Below are positions 43,768-52,306 of a stretch of DNA of 64,000 bases, piece after piece. Numbering within the stretch: the stretch's first letter is position 1; each line of letters starts with the position of its first letter. The position numbers were made by a program, and so were the translations under genes. Under the pieces are notes generated by a model. That model did no database searches. It was not told where the DNA came from and worked only from the letters and a program-made list of their open reading frames with translations. This stretch comes from Phycisphaerae bacterium (lineage in GTDB: Bacteria > Planctomycetota > Phycisphaerae > JAJVII01), in NCBI GenBank assembly GCA_022072085.1, contig JAJVII010000020.1, positions 144,607-208,606 on the forward strand, read 5' to 3'.

Positions 43768-45297
43768 ATGAAACACCCACGCATCCTCCTGGCGTCCCTC
43801 CTGCTGTCTCTTTCGATCCCGCTGCACGTCCGCGCCCAGACCTCCCAGCCAGCCGATCGCTGGGACTACGAGCGGTACTACGTGGTCCTGCTCAACGGCC
43901 AGCGGGCCGGCTACACACTCGCCCGCGAGCGGGCCGCCGAGGGCGGACGGACCGAAACCTTCCACGGGATGAAGGTCGAACTGCGTCGCGGCCAGACGTC
44001 GATCCGCATGGCGATAACGTCGGTGAAAACCGAGTCGGCCGACGGCGGCATCCTGCGTATATCCAAGTATCGCAACATGGGGCTGGCGCCGGTGCGGACC
44101 ACCAGCGTCGTCAACGGCGACCGGCGCGAGGTGGAGACCGTCCAGTCCGGACGCACGCTGCGCAAGACCGTGGCGTGGAACCCGAAGGTGGTCGGCGAGG
44201 CCGGCCAGCGCCGCCGCATGATCGAGCAGCTCAAGGCCGACGGCGATAAGCTAGTGCTGCCGGTGTTCGACGACGACTACCCGGGCGACGGCTCGTCTCC
44301 CAGCACGATCACCCGCCAGGGATGGGAGGAGATCCGCGTGCTGGGCAAGCCGGTGCGGGCGCTGAAGGTCACCGAGGCCAACCCCGCCGACCCGGCGCCG
44401 ACGACGGTGTGGCTGGACGCGGACTTCCGGGAAGTGGCCGGCGAAATGTCCCTCGGGCCCGGACTCGTGTTCCGGTTCGAGGCCTGCACCGCGGACCATG
44501 CCCATCGTCCGATCGACGGCCTCATCGAGCTGTTCAACAGCGGCCTGATCCACGTCGAAGGCGACGTGGGCAGCACGCGGACGCTGCGGTCGATCCGCGT
44601 GACGATGGCGTACAAGCAGCCGCTGGATCAGCCGGTCGATCTGCCGCAGTCGGACCGCCTGAAGACGATCGAATCGACCCGCGAGCATCTCGTCCTGGAA
44701 ATTCGACGGCCGGACTATCCCGACGCCCCGGCTGGCGGCGATGCCCCGCTGACCGACGAACTGAAGGCCTACCTCCAGCCGACCGAGGAGTTCGACATCA
44801 CCGACAAGGCGATCCTCGACGCGGCCCGCGAGGCGGTCGAGCAGGCCACGGACCCCGTGGCCCGGGGCAGGGCGATCTGTGACTGGGTCGACCGTCGGCT
44901 GACCACCAAGGATCTCAGCGTGCTGTCGGGGACCGCCAGCGAGGTGCTGCGGGCCCGGGCCGGTGATTGCAGCGAGCACGCCGTCCTGCTGGTGGCGATG
45001 GCCCGGGCGTCGGGCATCCCGGCGCGGACGGTCAACGGGCTGGTCTACGTCAGCGGCATCGGCCGGGAGCGCCAGGTGCTCGGCTTCCACGCCTGGGCTC
45101 AGCTTTACCTGCACGGCCAATGGGTGGACTTCGACGCGGCGGTTCCCGGCCAGCCGGCGACGGCGTTCCGCATTGCCACCGGTTACGGCACGGCCGACGG
45201 CAAGGATGAAAGGGGCAGCCTGCGGTCGATCGCGGGCCTGTTCGCCAACATTCGCCAGGCGACCGCCACGCAGGCCGACCACGGCGACGGCGAGTGA
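43768..45297 (+). CDS. Secreted transglutaminase-like domain protein
   Basis: 509 residues with a signal peptide (about 1-23). Residues about 30-330 are mostly beta and carry no motif I know; a bacterial transglutaminase-like domain (about 345-480) has C401 (G-D-C-S-E-H), H441 (F-H-A-W) and D456 (V-D-F-D). The G-D-C-x-E-H-x-x-L form is typical of this bacterial group, which are likely cysteine proteases. A TAGAAT box lies just upstream of the ATG. It is not closely similar to the other transglutaminase at 11342. Confidence 0.8.
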   Translation: MKHPRILLASLLLSLSIPLHVRAQTSQPADRWDYERYYVVLLNGQRAGYTLARERAAEGGRTETFHGMKVELRRGQTSIRMAITSVKTESADGGILRISKYRNMGLAPVRTTSVVNGDRREVETVQSGRTLRKTVAWNPKVVGEAGQRRRMIEQLKADGDKLVLPVFDDDYPGDGSSPSTITRQGWEEIRVLGKPVRALKVTEANPADPAPTTVWLDADFREVAGEMSLGPGLVFRFEACTADHAHRPIDGLIELFNSGLIHVEGDVGSTRTLRSIRVTMAYKQPLDQPVDLPQSDRLKTIESTREHLVLEIRRPDYPDAPAGGDAPLTDELKAYLQPTEEFDITDKAILDAAREAVEQATDPVARGRAICDWVDRRLTTKDLSVLSGTASEVLRARAGDCSEHAVLLVAMARASGIPARTVNGLVYVSGIGRERQVLGFHAWAQLYLHGQWVDFDAAVPGQPATAFRIATGYGTADGKDERGSLRSIAGLFANIRQATATQADHGDGE

Positions 45298-45344
45298 TCG
45301 GGCGTCCGGACAAATGCCGCCTGTCCAACCCCCGGCCACTTCCA

Positions 45345-45350
45345 TATAAT
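45345..45350 (+). promoter_or_regulatory. -10 element for the pseudopilin gene
   Basis: A perfect TATAAT; the -35 region (TGTCCA at 45322) is weak. The leader would be about 25 bases. Confidence 0.5.
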
Positions 45351-45382
45351 GAAGGTGTGCGGGGGCGCCGCCAGGCGTGGGT

Positions 45383-46216
45383 ATGAGGTGCATGATGCGC
45401 AAACCGGCTGCCGGATTCACGCTCATCGAAGTGCTGATCGTCGTTGCGATCCTGCTGCTGCTGCTGGGGCTCATCTCCCCGGCCCTGGTCGCGGCTCGTG
45501 AACTGGCCCAGATGGGCGCCTGCGCCGACCACATGCGCGGCCTGGCCCTGGCGCTGCTGAGCTACTGCAAGGAGAGCAGCGCCTTGCCGGGCAATGTCCA
45601 TGACGCGTCGGCCTACCAGGTGCTGCGGGTCGTGCCGGCCAGCGGGGCGACGTCGCCCTACGCACTGGACAAGCAGGTGATCGAGGGCGTTCTCTACACG
45701 CTGGCCGACAAGAACCGCCAGCCGTTCGTCTGCCCGACCTATGCGTCGGACTCCAGGCAGGGCGGGACGTCGGTGGCGGTGCATTACGCGATTCCCACGA
45801 TACTATCCGGCTGCCCGGTGGGGAACCTCAACCGAGCCTACTACGACGACCCCGACGGCACGCGGCAGTATCTGCGAGGTGTGCCGATGATCGTCGAGCC
45901 GATGGTCCGCAAGAACGCGGACAACACCTGGAACAACTATCTGGGCACGTACAACGCCAGCCAGGGCAAGTGGTCGACGCTGCCCGACGGGGCGTTCGAG
46001 CAGGGCGACCGGCTGGCCACTCGGCGCCACATGCCCAACGCCGACGAGAGCAAGGGCAAGACGAACATTGCCTTCCAGGACGGGCACGTGGACTCCGTCT
46101 ATTTCAAGAACGCCGATATCCAGGCCGAGGACATCACCATCGAACTCAACAGCGGCGGCTCGACCTGGACCAAGACCCTCGGCGGGACCAACTCCTTCAA
46201 CGCGTGGATTCAGTGA
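45383..46216 (+). CDS. Pseudopilin-like protein with H-X9-DG-type tail
   Basis: About 277 residues. A short basic leader ends in G before F-T-L-I-E-V-L-I-V-V-A-I, the prepilin peptidase site and methylated helix of type IV pilin/type II secretion pseudopilins. The C-terminal T-N-I-A-F-Q-D-G-H-V-D motif is that of the prepilin-like family expanded in Planctomycetota. It is exported and membrane-held by its first helix. Starts at 45383, 45392 or 45395 are all possible; GAGG at 45385-45388 favours the last two. Confidence 0.82.
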   Translation: MRCMMRKPAAGFTLIEVLIVVAILLLLLGLISPALVAARELAQMGACADHMRGLALALLSYCKESSALPGNVHDASAYQVLRVVPASGATSPYALDKQVIEGVLYTLADKNRQPFVCPTYASDSRQGGTSVAVHYAIPTILSGCPVGNLNRAYYDDPDGTRQYLRGVPMIVEPMVRKNADNTWNNYLGTYNASQGKWSTLPDGAFEQGDRLATRRHMPNADESKGKTNIAFQDGHVDSVYFKNADIQAEDITIELNSGGSTWTKTLGGTNSFNAWIQ

Positions 46217-46278
46217 CCGGCCTGCCGGTCGGCCGATTCCGCGAACCGGGCTCAGTTCCGTGCGTCTGAATTGATGCG

Positions 46279-46307
46279 TTGACTTTCCAATCGATTGCCG
46301 ATCAAAT
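46279..46307 (+). promoter_or_regulatory. Sigma-70 promoter of the SH3-domain gene
   Basis: TTGACT at 46279-46284, a 17-base spacer, and TCAAAT at 46302-46307. The hairpin at 46348-46397 lies in the resulting leader. Confidence 0.5.
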
Positions 46308-46347
46308 AGTGGGTTCCTGTGCATGCGCCTATTCCCGGCGCTGCCCG

Positions 46348-46397
46348 GAAGCTGCTTCAAGACCGACGCGATCCCGCGTAGATTCTGAAGCGACTTC
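46348..46397. repeat. Imperfect long hairpin (family A, copy 3, diverged)
   Basis: The arms 46348-46370 and 46375-46397 can pair over 23 bases with several mismatches or wobbles. Loop ATCC and the inner stem ACGCG/CGCGTAG are the same as in the hairpin at 9392, while the outer stem differs (GAAG..GCTTCA). It lies in the leader of the SH3-domain gene. Confidence 0.65.
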
Positions 46398-46442
46398 AAT
46401 GAATCGCTGTACATCCAGGCCATCTGCCAAGGAGCAGGGGAC

Positions 46443-47978
46443 ATGACTCGCAAGACCGTCCTTCGGATCGCCGCCGTCCTGGCCGTGATGCTGCCGGCTG
46501 CCGCGTTCGCCCAGACCAGCTACCCCTACTACACGACGGTCACGGGCGACGACGTGGCCCTGCGGGCGGGCCCGGGGGCCTACTGGTACCCCGTCGGCAA
46601 GGTCGTCCGCGGACAGAAGGTCCACGTCGTCGGCTCGCGCTTCGGCTGGGTCGAGATCGATCCCCCGGTCACCGATCCGGTGCAGTTCAGCCTCATCCGC
46701 ATTCAGGACGTGCAGGTCAGCGGCAATGACGGCGTCGTCCGCTGCGACGGCAAGGCCCCGGTGTGGGCCGGCTCGCCCCTGGTCGCCCGGCACAACTGCA
46801 TCCAGGTCCTCCTGGACGACGGCGCCCGCGTGCAGATTCTCAAGCAGTGGTCCGACGGCGATCAGAAGTTCTACATGATCATGCCCCCGCCGGGCGCGAC
46901 CATCTTCCTGGCCGCCGCCAGCCTGGCCGAGCCGGGTGCGGACCAGACCCCGATCAACGTCCGCCCGACCGTGGTCACGCCGCCGCCGGCCCATCCGACT
47001 GAGACGCGGATCGGCGACGGGAACAACACCGGCGGGCCGACCTCCGTCGCCCCGAGCGCCGGCAACGGCCCCGTCGCCGCCGGGCAGTCGCCGACCACCC
47101 AGCCGGGCGAAGAGCTTTCCGAGGCCCGGCAGAACTACCTCAAGCAGAAGGCCACCGTCGAGACGTATCACAAGATGCTTCGCGACGAGATGGCCAAGCC
47201 GCTGGAGAATCGCGACTACGACGGGCTGCTCAAGAAGTTCCGCGACCTGCGCACCAAGGCCCTGGGCGAAAGCGATGTCTGGACCGTCAACTACGCCGGC
47301 AAGTGCATCAGCTACCTCCAGGACCGCGTGGACGCCCGCAACCGCATCCTCAACGCCGCGCCGGCCAACACGCAGGACATGAAGACCATCGTCCAGCAGG
47401 CCGAGCAGATCGCCAAGACCTCCAGTCAGGGCTCAACGACTTCCGACCTGCCGCAGTATGAGGGCGTGCTCCAGAAGTCGGCTGCCTTCCACGACTCGGT
47501 CAGCCTGCCGGACGTCTACAAGCTCGTGGGCGCCAACCAGAGCACGGTCTGCTACATCCGGCCGTCCGCCGCCGGCGCCGACTGGTCGCAGTATCTCAAC
47601 CGCCCCGTCCGTGTCTGGGGCCAGAAGACCTACTACGGCGAGCGCGAGTTGCGGTTTTACTACGTGTCGGCTGAGCGGATCGAATCGACGCGGCCCGCGG
47701 GTGTCAGCGAGCACCCGCTGACGAACCCGACGCCCGCGCCGACGCCGGTCAACCTGACGCCCGGGACGACCCACCCGACGCCGGTTGATCAGCCGCCTCC
47801 GCCGCCGATGCCCAGCGATTCGGACTTCGGCCCGCGGTTCGAGGACCTGCCCGGGGGCGTGATCGACGTGCCCGGGCCGGCCGGTTCGACTCCTCCGGCC
47901 GCGACGCCCAAGGCGTCGCCCGAATCGGGCGGGGCGATCGAACTGCTGCCCCCGGTGACGACGCAGCCCGGGAACTAG
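46443..47978 (+). CDS. Secreted SH3-like domain protein
   Basis: 511 residues with a signal peptide (about 1-23). Residues 30-75 form a bacterial SH3 domain (V-A-L-R-A-G-P-G-A-Y-W-Y-P-V-G, then G-W-V-E-I); a second, weaker one follows (about 90-160). A Pro/Thr linker, a helical segment (about 220-330), a third beta part (about 340-420) and a Pro-rich tail complete it. SH3 domains of this kind often bind peptidoglycan peptides. AAGGAG lies eight bases before the ATG. The region shares its leader hairpin type with the PEP-CTERM genes. Confidence 0.75.
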   Translation: MTRKTVLRIAAVLAVMLPAAAFAQTSYPYYTTVTGDDVALRAGPGAYWYPVGKVVRGQKVHVVGSRFGWVEIDPPVTDPVQFSLIRIQDVQVSGNDGVVRCDGKAPVWAGSPLVARHNCIQVLLDDGARVQILKQWSDGDQKFYMIMPPPGATIFLAAASLAEPGADQTPINVRPTVVTPPPAHPTETRIGDGNNTGGPTSVAPSAGNGPVAAGQSPTTQPGEELSEARQNYLKQKATVETYHKMLRDEMAKPLENRDYDGLLKKFRDLRTKALGESDVWTVNYAGKCISYLQDRVDARNRILNAAPANTQDMKTIVQQAEQIAKTSSQGSTTSDLPQYEGVLQKSAAFHDSVSLPDVYKLVGANQSTVCYIRPSAAGADWSQYLNRPVRVWGQKTYYGERELRFYYVSAERIESTRPAGVSEHPLTNPTPAPTPVNLTPGTTHPTPVDQPPPPPMPSDSDFGPRFEDLPGGVIDVPGPAGSTPPAATPKASPESGGAIELLPPVTTQPGN

Positions 47979-48058
47979 AACCGTTCGGGACCGGGCAGGT
48001 TGCCCCATGCGGCCGCGGGCTGGAGCCGCCTCTGCCGGCATGACGCACCAAGTGATTC

Positions 48059-48089
48059 GAGCCGGGGGGCCGGCGACCCCGGCTCGCGT
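48059..48089 (+). terminator. GC-rich hairpin with short T-run before nagA
   Basis: GAGCCGGGG (48059-48067) pairs with CCCCGGCTC (48077-48085), followed by GCGTCTTTG. It could end the SH3-gene transcript or act in the nagA leader. Confidence 0.45.
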
Positions 48090-48109
48090 CTTTGATAAGG
48101 GTTTGCCGC

Positions 48110-49282
48110 ATGCAGATCACCGCCCGTCACTTTCGCACCGGCCAGGTTGTCGACGTCCGCATGTCGGACGAGCGGATCGAGTCGATCCGTCCCTCGGACA
48201 TGGGGGGCGGCGTCGAACTGCCCTACGTCGCGCCCGGCCTGATCGACATCCAGGTCAACGGCTTCGGCGGATCGGAGTTCGACCAGGAGCAGATGAAGGA
48301 CAAGAGCAAGTGGGAGGCCGTTGCCCACCTGCTGCTGGACCGCGGCGTGACGATGTTCCTGCCGACCTTCTGCACCAACAGCCACGAGGGCTTCGTGCGG
48401 GCGCTGGAGGCCTACAGCAAGACCGTGCAGGCTGATCCGCGGATGGCCCACGTCATGCCCGGCGTGCACGTCGAGGGCCCGTTCATCAGCGACCAGGACG
48501 GCCCGCGCGGCGCCCACAACCGGGCGTTCACCCGCGACTGCAACCTCCGGGAAGTCGAGCAGTGGATCGCCGCCTGCGGGCGGCGGCTGCGGATCCTCAC
48601 GCTGGCCCCCGAGCGCAAGGGCGCTGCCGATCTGACCCGCGAACTGACCCGCCGCGGCGTGACCGTTTCGATCGCCCACACCGCCGCCTCCGTCGACCAG
48701 CTCGACGCCGTCGTCCGGGCCGGGGCGAAGTTCTCAACCCACCTCGGCAACGGCAGCCACGTGATGATCAACCGCCACCGCAACTACTTCTACGACCAGT
48801 TGGCCGACGACCGGCTGTGGGCGTCGGTGATCCCCGACGGCCACCACGTTCCCAGTTCTCTCTTCCGCATCGTGCTCCGGGCCAAGGGGTTGTCGAGCGT
48901 CGTGCTGACCAGCGACTCCTGCGGCCAGGCGGGCATGGCCCCCGGCGTCTACGGCGGCTCGACGCTGGACGAGGACGGGCGGCTGCACCTGACCGGCAAT
49001 CACGACATCCTGGCCGGATCGGCCATCAGCCTCGACCAGGGCGTCGGGCGGGCGATGGAGATGGCCGGCATCAGCATGGGCGAGGCGATCGACCTGTGCA
49101 CGGTCCAGCCGGCGATGCTGCTGGGCATGAAGGACCGCGGCCGCCTGGAGGAAGGCGCAATCGCCGACGTCATCCTGTTCAACTGGAACGCCGACCAGAG
49201 CCGCATCGAAGTGGTTGACACGATCGTCCGCGGTCGCAGCATCCACGCCGGCCGCCCGCGCCAGGCCTCGCCGACGGCCTGA
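48110..49282 (+). CDS. nagA: N-acetylglucosamine-6-phosphate deacetylase
   Basis: 390 residues. Family motifs in order: P-G-L-I-D-I-Q-V-N-G-F-G-G (near 45), H-V-E-G-P-F with the metal-binding Glu (near 125), I-A-H-T (His ligand, near 190), T-H-L-G-N (His ligand, near 210), D-G-H-H (near 245) and the catalytic Asp in T-S-D (near 275). It removes acetate from GlcNAc-6-phosphate in amino-sugar catabolism or cell wall recycling. No nagB or transporter is adjacent. The ATG 48110 is used; a TTG six codons earlier is possible. Confidence 0.9.
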   Translation: MQITARHFRTGQVVDVRMSDERIESIRPSDMGGGVELPYVAPGLIDIQVNGFGGSEFDQEQMKDKSKWEAVAHLLLDRGVTMFLPTFCTNSHEGFVRALEAYSKTVQADPRMAHVMPGVHVEGPFISDQDGPRGAHNRAFTRDCNLREVEQWIAACGRRLRILTLAPERKGAADLTRELTRRGVTVSIAHTAASVDQLDAVVRAGAKFSTHLGNGSHVMINRHRNYFYDQLADDRLWASVIPDGHHVPSSLFRIVLRAKGLSSVVLTSDSCGQAGMAPGVYGGSTLDEDGRLHLTGNHDILAGSAISLDQGVGRAMEMAGISMGEAIDLCTVQPAMLLGMKDRGRLEEGAIADVILFNWNADQSRIEVVDTIVRGRSIHAGRPRQASPTA

Positions 49283-49310
49283 CCGCGATCCTGGGGCCGG
49301 AGTGTGACCC

Positions 49311-50483
49311 ATGCTCAGAGTCCCGGCAGCAACCGTCTACATCGACCCGGAAGTTCGCCGCCGCGCCCACTGCATGGCCCGTCTGGAGCGGATGCTCCCG
49401 AATATCGACTGCGACGACGTGCGGGAGTACGACGCGGCTGCCCGCGAGGCGTTCGCCAACATTTCCCGTCGCCGCCACGGCAAAGACCGGTTCGGCGACG
49501 AGGCGGTAATCCTCTTCACGACGATGGAGCCCGGCCGCGAGGGCTGGTACTACCACTACCGCGACGCGTCGAAGGAGGGCTCCACGCACGGCGGGTTCTG
49601 CCAATCGGCCCTGGAGCTGAACCTGGTCGACGGCTGCGTCTTCCGTTGCGCCTACTGCGGCTTCGGCCGGGCGATCCGGTTCAGCCTCGACGTCGAGGGT
49701 TACATGGCCGGCCTGGACGGGGTCTTCGCCCGCCATCCGCAGCAGCGGCTCTACAAGTTCTCGAACATGACCGACCTGCCGCCGTTCGAGCCCGAGTTGG
49801 ACGCGGTAGCGCCCATGGTCCGCCGCTTCGCCGCCGAGCCCGACCGCTACTTGATGCTGTTCACCAAGAGCGACAACGTTGACTTCCTGCTGCCGCTCGA
49901 TCACAACGGCCACACCATCGTGAGCTGGTCGCTCACCTGCGAGACGGCCAGCCGCCTGATCGACCGCCGGGCCCCCGCGCTGGACGAGCGGATCGAGGCC
50001 ATGCACAAATGCCAGCAGGCCGGCTACCTCGTGCGGGCCCGGCTGAGCCCGATCGTCCCGATCCGCGGATGGCGCGGGGAGTACGAAGCGCTGTTCACCC
50101 GGCTGTTCGCCGCGGTCAAACCCGACGTGGTGACGCTGGAACTGCTGGGCTGGTTTGGGTTTGAAGACCTGCCCCGGCTGATCGACCCCGAACTGCTGGA
50201 CCCCGAACTCTACGCCGAGGCGGCTGCGTCAGTCGGCGAGTTGGGCGACGTCGGCTGGCGGCCCTTCACCGATCGGGCCCACCAGGAGGTCTACCGGCAT
50301 TGCATCGAGACGGCTTTCCGAATTTCGCCGGGCACGCCGGTGACGGTTTGCCACGGCACGCAGTCGGTGTGGGCGGCGCTGGGCGAGAAGATCGGCATGA
50401 CCCCCGCGTCCTACCTCTGCAACTGCGGGCCGACCTCGGCCCCCGGCGACCCGCTCTACAACGCCTGCGCCGGCCGGGCGTAG
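49311..50483 (+). CDS. Radical SAM protein, spore-photoproduct-lyase-like
   Basis: 390 residues. The cluster motif is C109-x3-C113-x2-C116 in D-G-C-V-F-R-C-A-Y-C-G-F, preceded by E-L-N-L, and the later parts (L-F-T-K-S, S-W-S-L-T, R-L-S-P-I-V-P) follow the order seen in SplB. Spore photoproduct lyase repairs thymine dimers; homologues in non-sporulating bacteria may have other targets. Twenty-eight bases after nagA; the pair may be co-transcribed. A C-N-C-G motif near residue 370 may hold a further cluster or metal. Confidence 0.72.
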   Translation: MLRVPAATVYIDPEVRRRAHCMARLERMLPNIDCDDVREYDAAAREAFANISRRRHGKDRFGDEAVILFTTMEPGREGWYYHYRDASKEGSTHGGFCQSALELNLVDGCVFRCAYCGFGRAIRFSLDVEGYMAGLDGVFARHPQQRLYKFSNMTDLPPFEPELDAVAPMVRRFAAEPDRYLMLFTKSDNVDFLLPLDHNGHTIVSWSLTCETASRLIDRRAPALDERIEAMHKCQQAGYLVRARLSPIVPIRGWRGEYEALFTRLFAAVKPDVVTLELLGWFGFEDLPRLIDPELLDPELYAEAAASVGELGDVGWRPFTDRAHQEVYRHCIETAFRISPGTPVTVCHGTQSVWAALGEKIGMTPASYLCNCGPTSAPGDPLYNACAGRA

Positions 50484-50490
50484 CGGACCC

Positions 50491-50964
50491 TCAACTTTTC
50501 CGCCGGTCGTAGCAGCCCTTTTCGCAGGCGACGGTGAATGACTCGGCCAGCCGCTTCAGACGTTCCCACGCGTCGCGGATGCGGGCCGACTCGCGTTTGT
50601 CGATTTCGCGGTCATTGCTCAGGGCCTCGCTGACGGCCTCCAGCAGGTCGGAGAAGTCGTGGATCATCTCCTGGGTCTGGGTCAGGACGGCCAGGTCGCC
50701 GCCGGCGTCGGCCAGTGGGTTGGGCACGAAGAACCCGCCCGCGTGCTCGCACAGCCAGTGGATCAACGTCCGCTCTTCGGTCAGCTCCAGCAGTTGCACC
50801 ACGCGGTCCAGCGGATTGCGCACGCCCGAGCCGGTCGGCTGCTGCGTATCGCCGGGCGGCTGGGCCCAGCGGTAGACCAGCGACTGGCTGAGTTTCATGC
50901 GCGAGGCCACCTTCTTGGTGCCGACGCGGTCCAACGCCGACTTGATGACCTGCCACGATTCCAT
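50491..50964 (-). CDS. Small HTH protein, phage-CII-like
   Basis: 157 residues. Residues about 14-32 read as a helix-turn-helix (G-T-K-K-V-A-S-R-M-K-L-S-Q-S-L-V-Y-R-W), followed by a loop, R-x-P-L-D-R-V-x-x-L-x-x-x-T, and a long C-terminal helix. The layout resembles CII-like regulators. Target unknown. AGGAAGGG lies six bases before the ATG. It is convergent with the radical SAM gene and divergent from the TsaC fusion. Confidence 0.65.
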   Translation of the reverse strand: MESWQVIKSALDRVGTKKVASRMKLSQSLVYRWAQPPGDTQQPTGSGVRNPLDRVVQLLELTEERTLIHWLCEHAGGFFVPNPLADAGGDLAVLTQTQEMIHDFSDLLEAVSEALSNDREIDKRESARIRDAWERLKRLAESFTVACEKGCYDRRKS

Positions 50965-51035
50965 TGCGGTCCCTTCCTGACTCGATGCAAAGTACAGATG
51001 TGGCCCGGGTCGCGCTTCGGCCGGGCTGCCGAGGA

Positions 51036-51044
51036 TGCTATAAT
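51036..51044 (+). promoter_or_regulatory. Extended -10 promoter TGCTATAAT
   Basis: TATAAT at 51039-51044 with TG at -15/-14. No strong -35 is needed or seen. It would start transcription near 51051, about 92 bases before the TsaC-fusion ATG. Confidence 0.6.
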
Positions 51045-51142
51045 ACCAGACTCCGGTTCGCCCAAGCGGGAAAAGTGGGCTCCCGGCGGCCGCGTCCGGC
51101 CCGGTTTTCCCGCCTGTTCTGGGGGGTTGACGACGGAAGAGG

Positions 51143-52306
51143 ATGCCGCCAAGGATTCATCAGATTGACCGCGCCCGGCCCGTTGGGGGCCGGGCGTTCG
51201 AAGATGCCGCCGCTGCCCTTGCCCGCGGCGCCTTGGTCGCGTTTCCCACCGAGACCGTCTACGGCGTGGGCGCCTCCACCGCCAGCCCCGGCGGGCTGGA
51301 CCGCCTCCGGGCCCTCAAGCAGCGGCCGGCCGACTCCAGTAGCAAGCCCTTCGGGCTGACTGTCCCCGACGCCCGGGCGGCCGAACTCTACGCCCCGCGT
51401 CCCGGACGCATGGCCCGCCGCCTGATGCGCAAGGCCTGGCCCGGTCCGCTGACTCTCGTCCTGGAGGTGGCCGACCCCTCCGACACGCCGGCTGCCCGGC
51501 GTTTCGGCCTGCCGGCCGTCGCGGTCCTGTTCAACAGCGACGGCACGATCGGTCTGCGCTGCCCGGACGACCCGATCGCCCGCGAACTGCTGGCCCGCGC
51601 GGACGGACCGGTCGTGTCTACGTCGGCCAACGAGGCCGGCAAGCCCCCCGCGCTGTCGGCTGACGACGTGGTCGCGGCGCTGGGCGACTCGGTGGAGGTC
51701 ATCCTCGACGGCGGGCCGGCCCAGTACGGCGTGGCCTCGACGGTCGTGCGGATCAGCGCCGACGGCGGCGACTACCGCATCCTCCGCGAGGGGCTGCTGG
51801 ACAAGCGGACGATCGACCGGTTGGCCGGCGAGACTTGGCTGTTCGTCTGCACCGGCAACACCTGCCGCTCGCCGATGGCCGAGGCCCTGGCCCGCGTCAA
51901 GCTCACCCGCCTGCTCGGCTGCGAGCCGGAGGAGTTGAAACGGTTCGGCCTGCGGGTGCGGTCGGCCGGCGTGTTCACCGCCGGCGGGGCCCCGGCGGCG
52001 CCGGCAGCGGTGGCGGCGGTCGAGGCGCTGGGCGGCAGCCTGAAGGGCCACCGCTCGCGGCGATTAACTGTGGACGCGATCAACCATGCTGATAGAATCT
52101 TCGTGATGACCGAGTCGCATCGCGATGCGGTCGTGGCCTTGGCGCCGTCGGCGTTCGGGAAGGTCCGGTTGCTGGTGCCGGATCGGCCGGTTGAAGACCC
52201 CGTGGGCGCCGGCGAGGCCGTCTACCGACAGGTTGCCCAACAGATTGACCAGGCTTTGGACCGGATCATTGAGGATTACAGGGATGAAGATTTGTCTGGC
52301 AAGTGA
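51143..52306 (+). CDS. Fusion of threonylcarbamoyl-AMP synthase (YrdC/Sua5) and LMW protein phosphatase
   Basis: 387 residues. Residues about 15-225 are a YrdC domain with P-T-E-T-V-Y-G-V-G, K-x-R-P and S-A-N sites; it makes threonylcarbamoyl-adenylate for t6A37 of tRNA. Residues about 230-380 are a low-molecular-weight phosphatase with the P-loop C236-T-G-N-T-C-R242-S and the general acid D352-P. In Bacillus subtilis the separate genes ywlC, ywlE (arginine phosphatase) and ywlF (rpiB) are neighbours; here the first two are one chain and rpiB follows, overlapping by 23 bases. Whether the phosphatase targets phospho-Tyr or phospho-Arg cannot be told; T at P-loop position 5 (T240) is worth noting, as YwlE has Thr near there. 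Confidence 0.9.
   Translation: MPPRIHQIDRARPVGGRAFEDAAAALARGALVAFPTETVYGVGASTASPGGLDRLRALKQRPADSSSKPFGLTVPDARAAELYAPRPGRMARRLMRKAWPGPLTLVLEVADPSDTPAARRFGLPAVAVLFNSDGTIGLRCPDDPIARELLARADGPVVSTSANEAGKPPALSADDVVAALGDSVEVILDGGPAQYGVASTVVRISADGGDYRILREGLLDKRTIDRLAGETWLFVCTGNTCRSPMAEALARVKLTRLLGCEPEELKRFGLRVRSAGVFTAGGAPAAPAAVAAVEALGGSLKGHRSRRLTVDAINHADRIFVMTESHRDAVVALAPSAFGKVRLLVPDRPVEDPVGAGEAVYRQVAQQIDQALDRIIEDYRDEDLSGK

Noticed and set aside
48059..48089. GlcN6P-ribozyme or other riboswitch in front of nagA
   Set aside because: The gap holds only a simple hairpin; no conserved core of a known riboswitch is visible.
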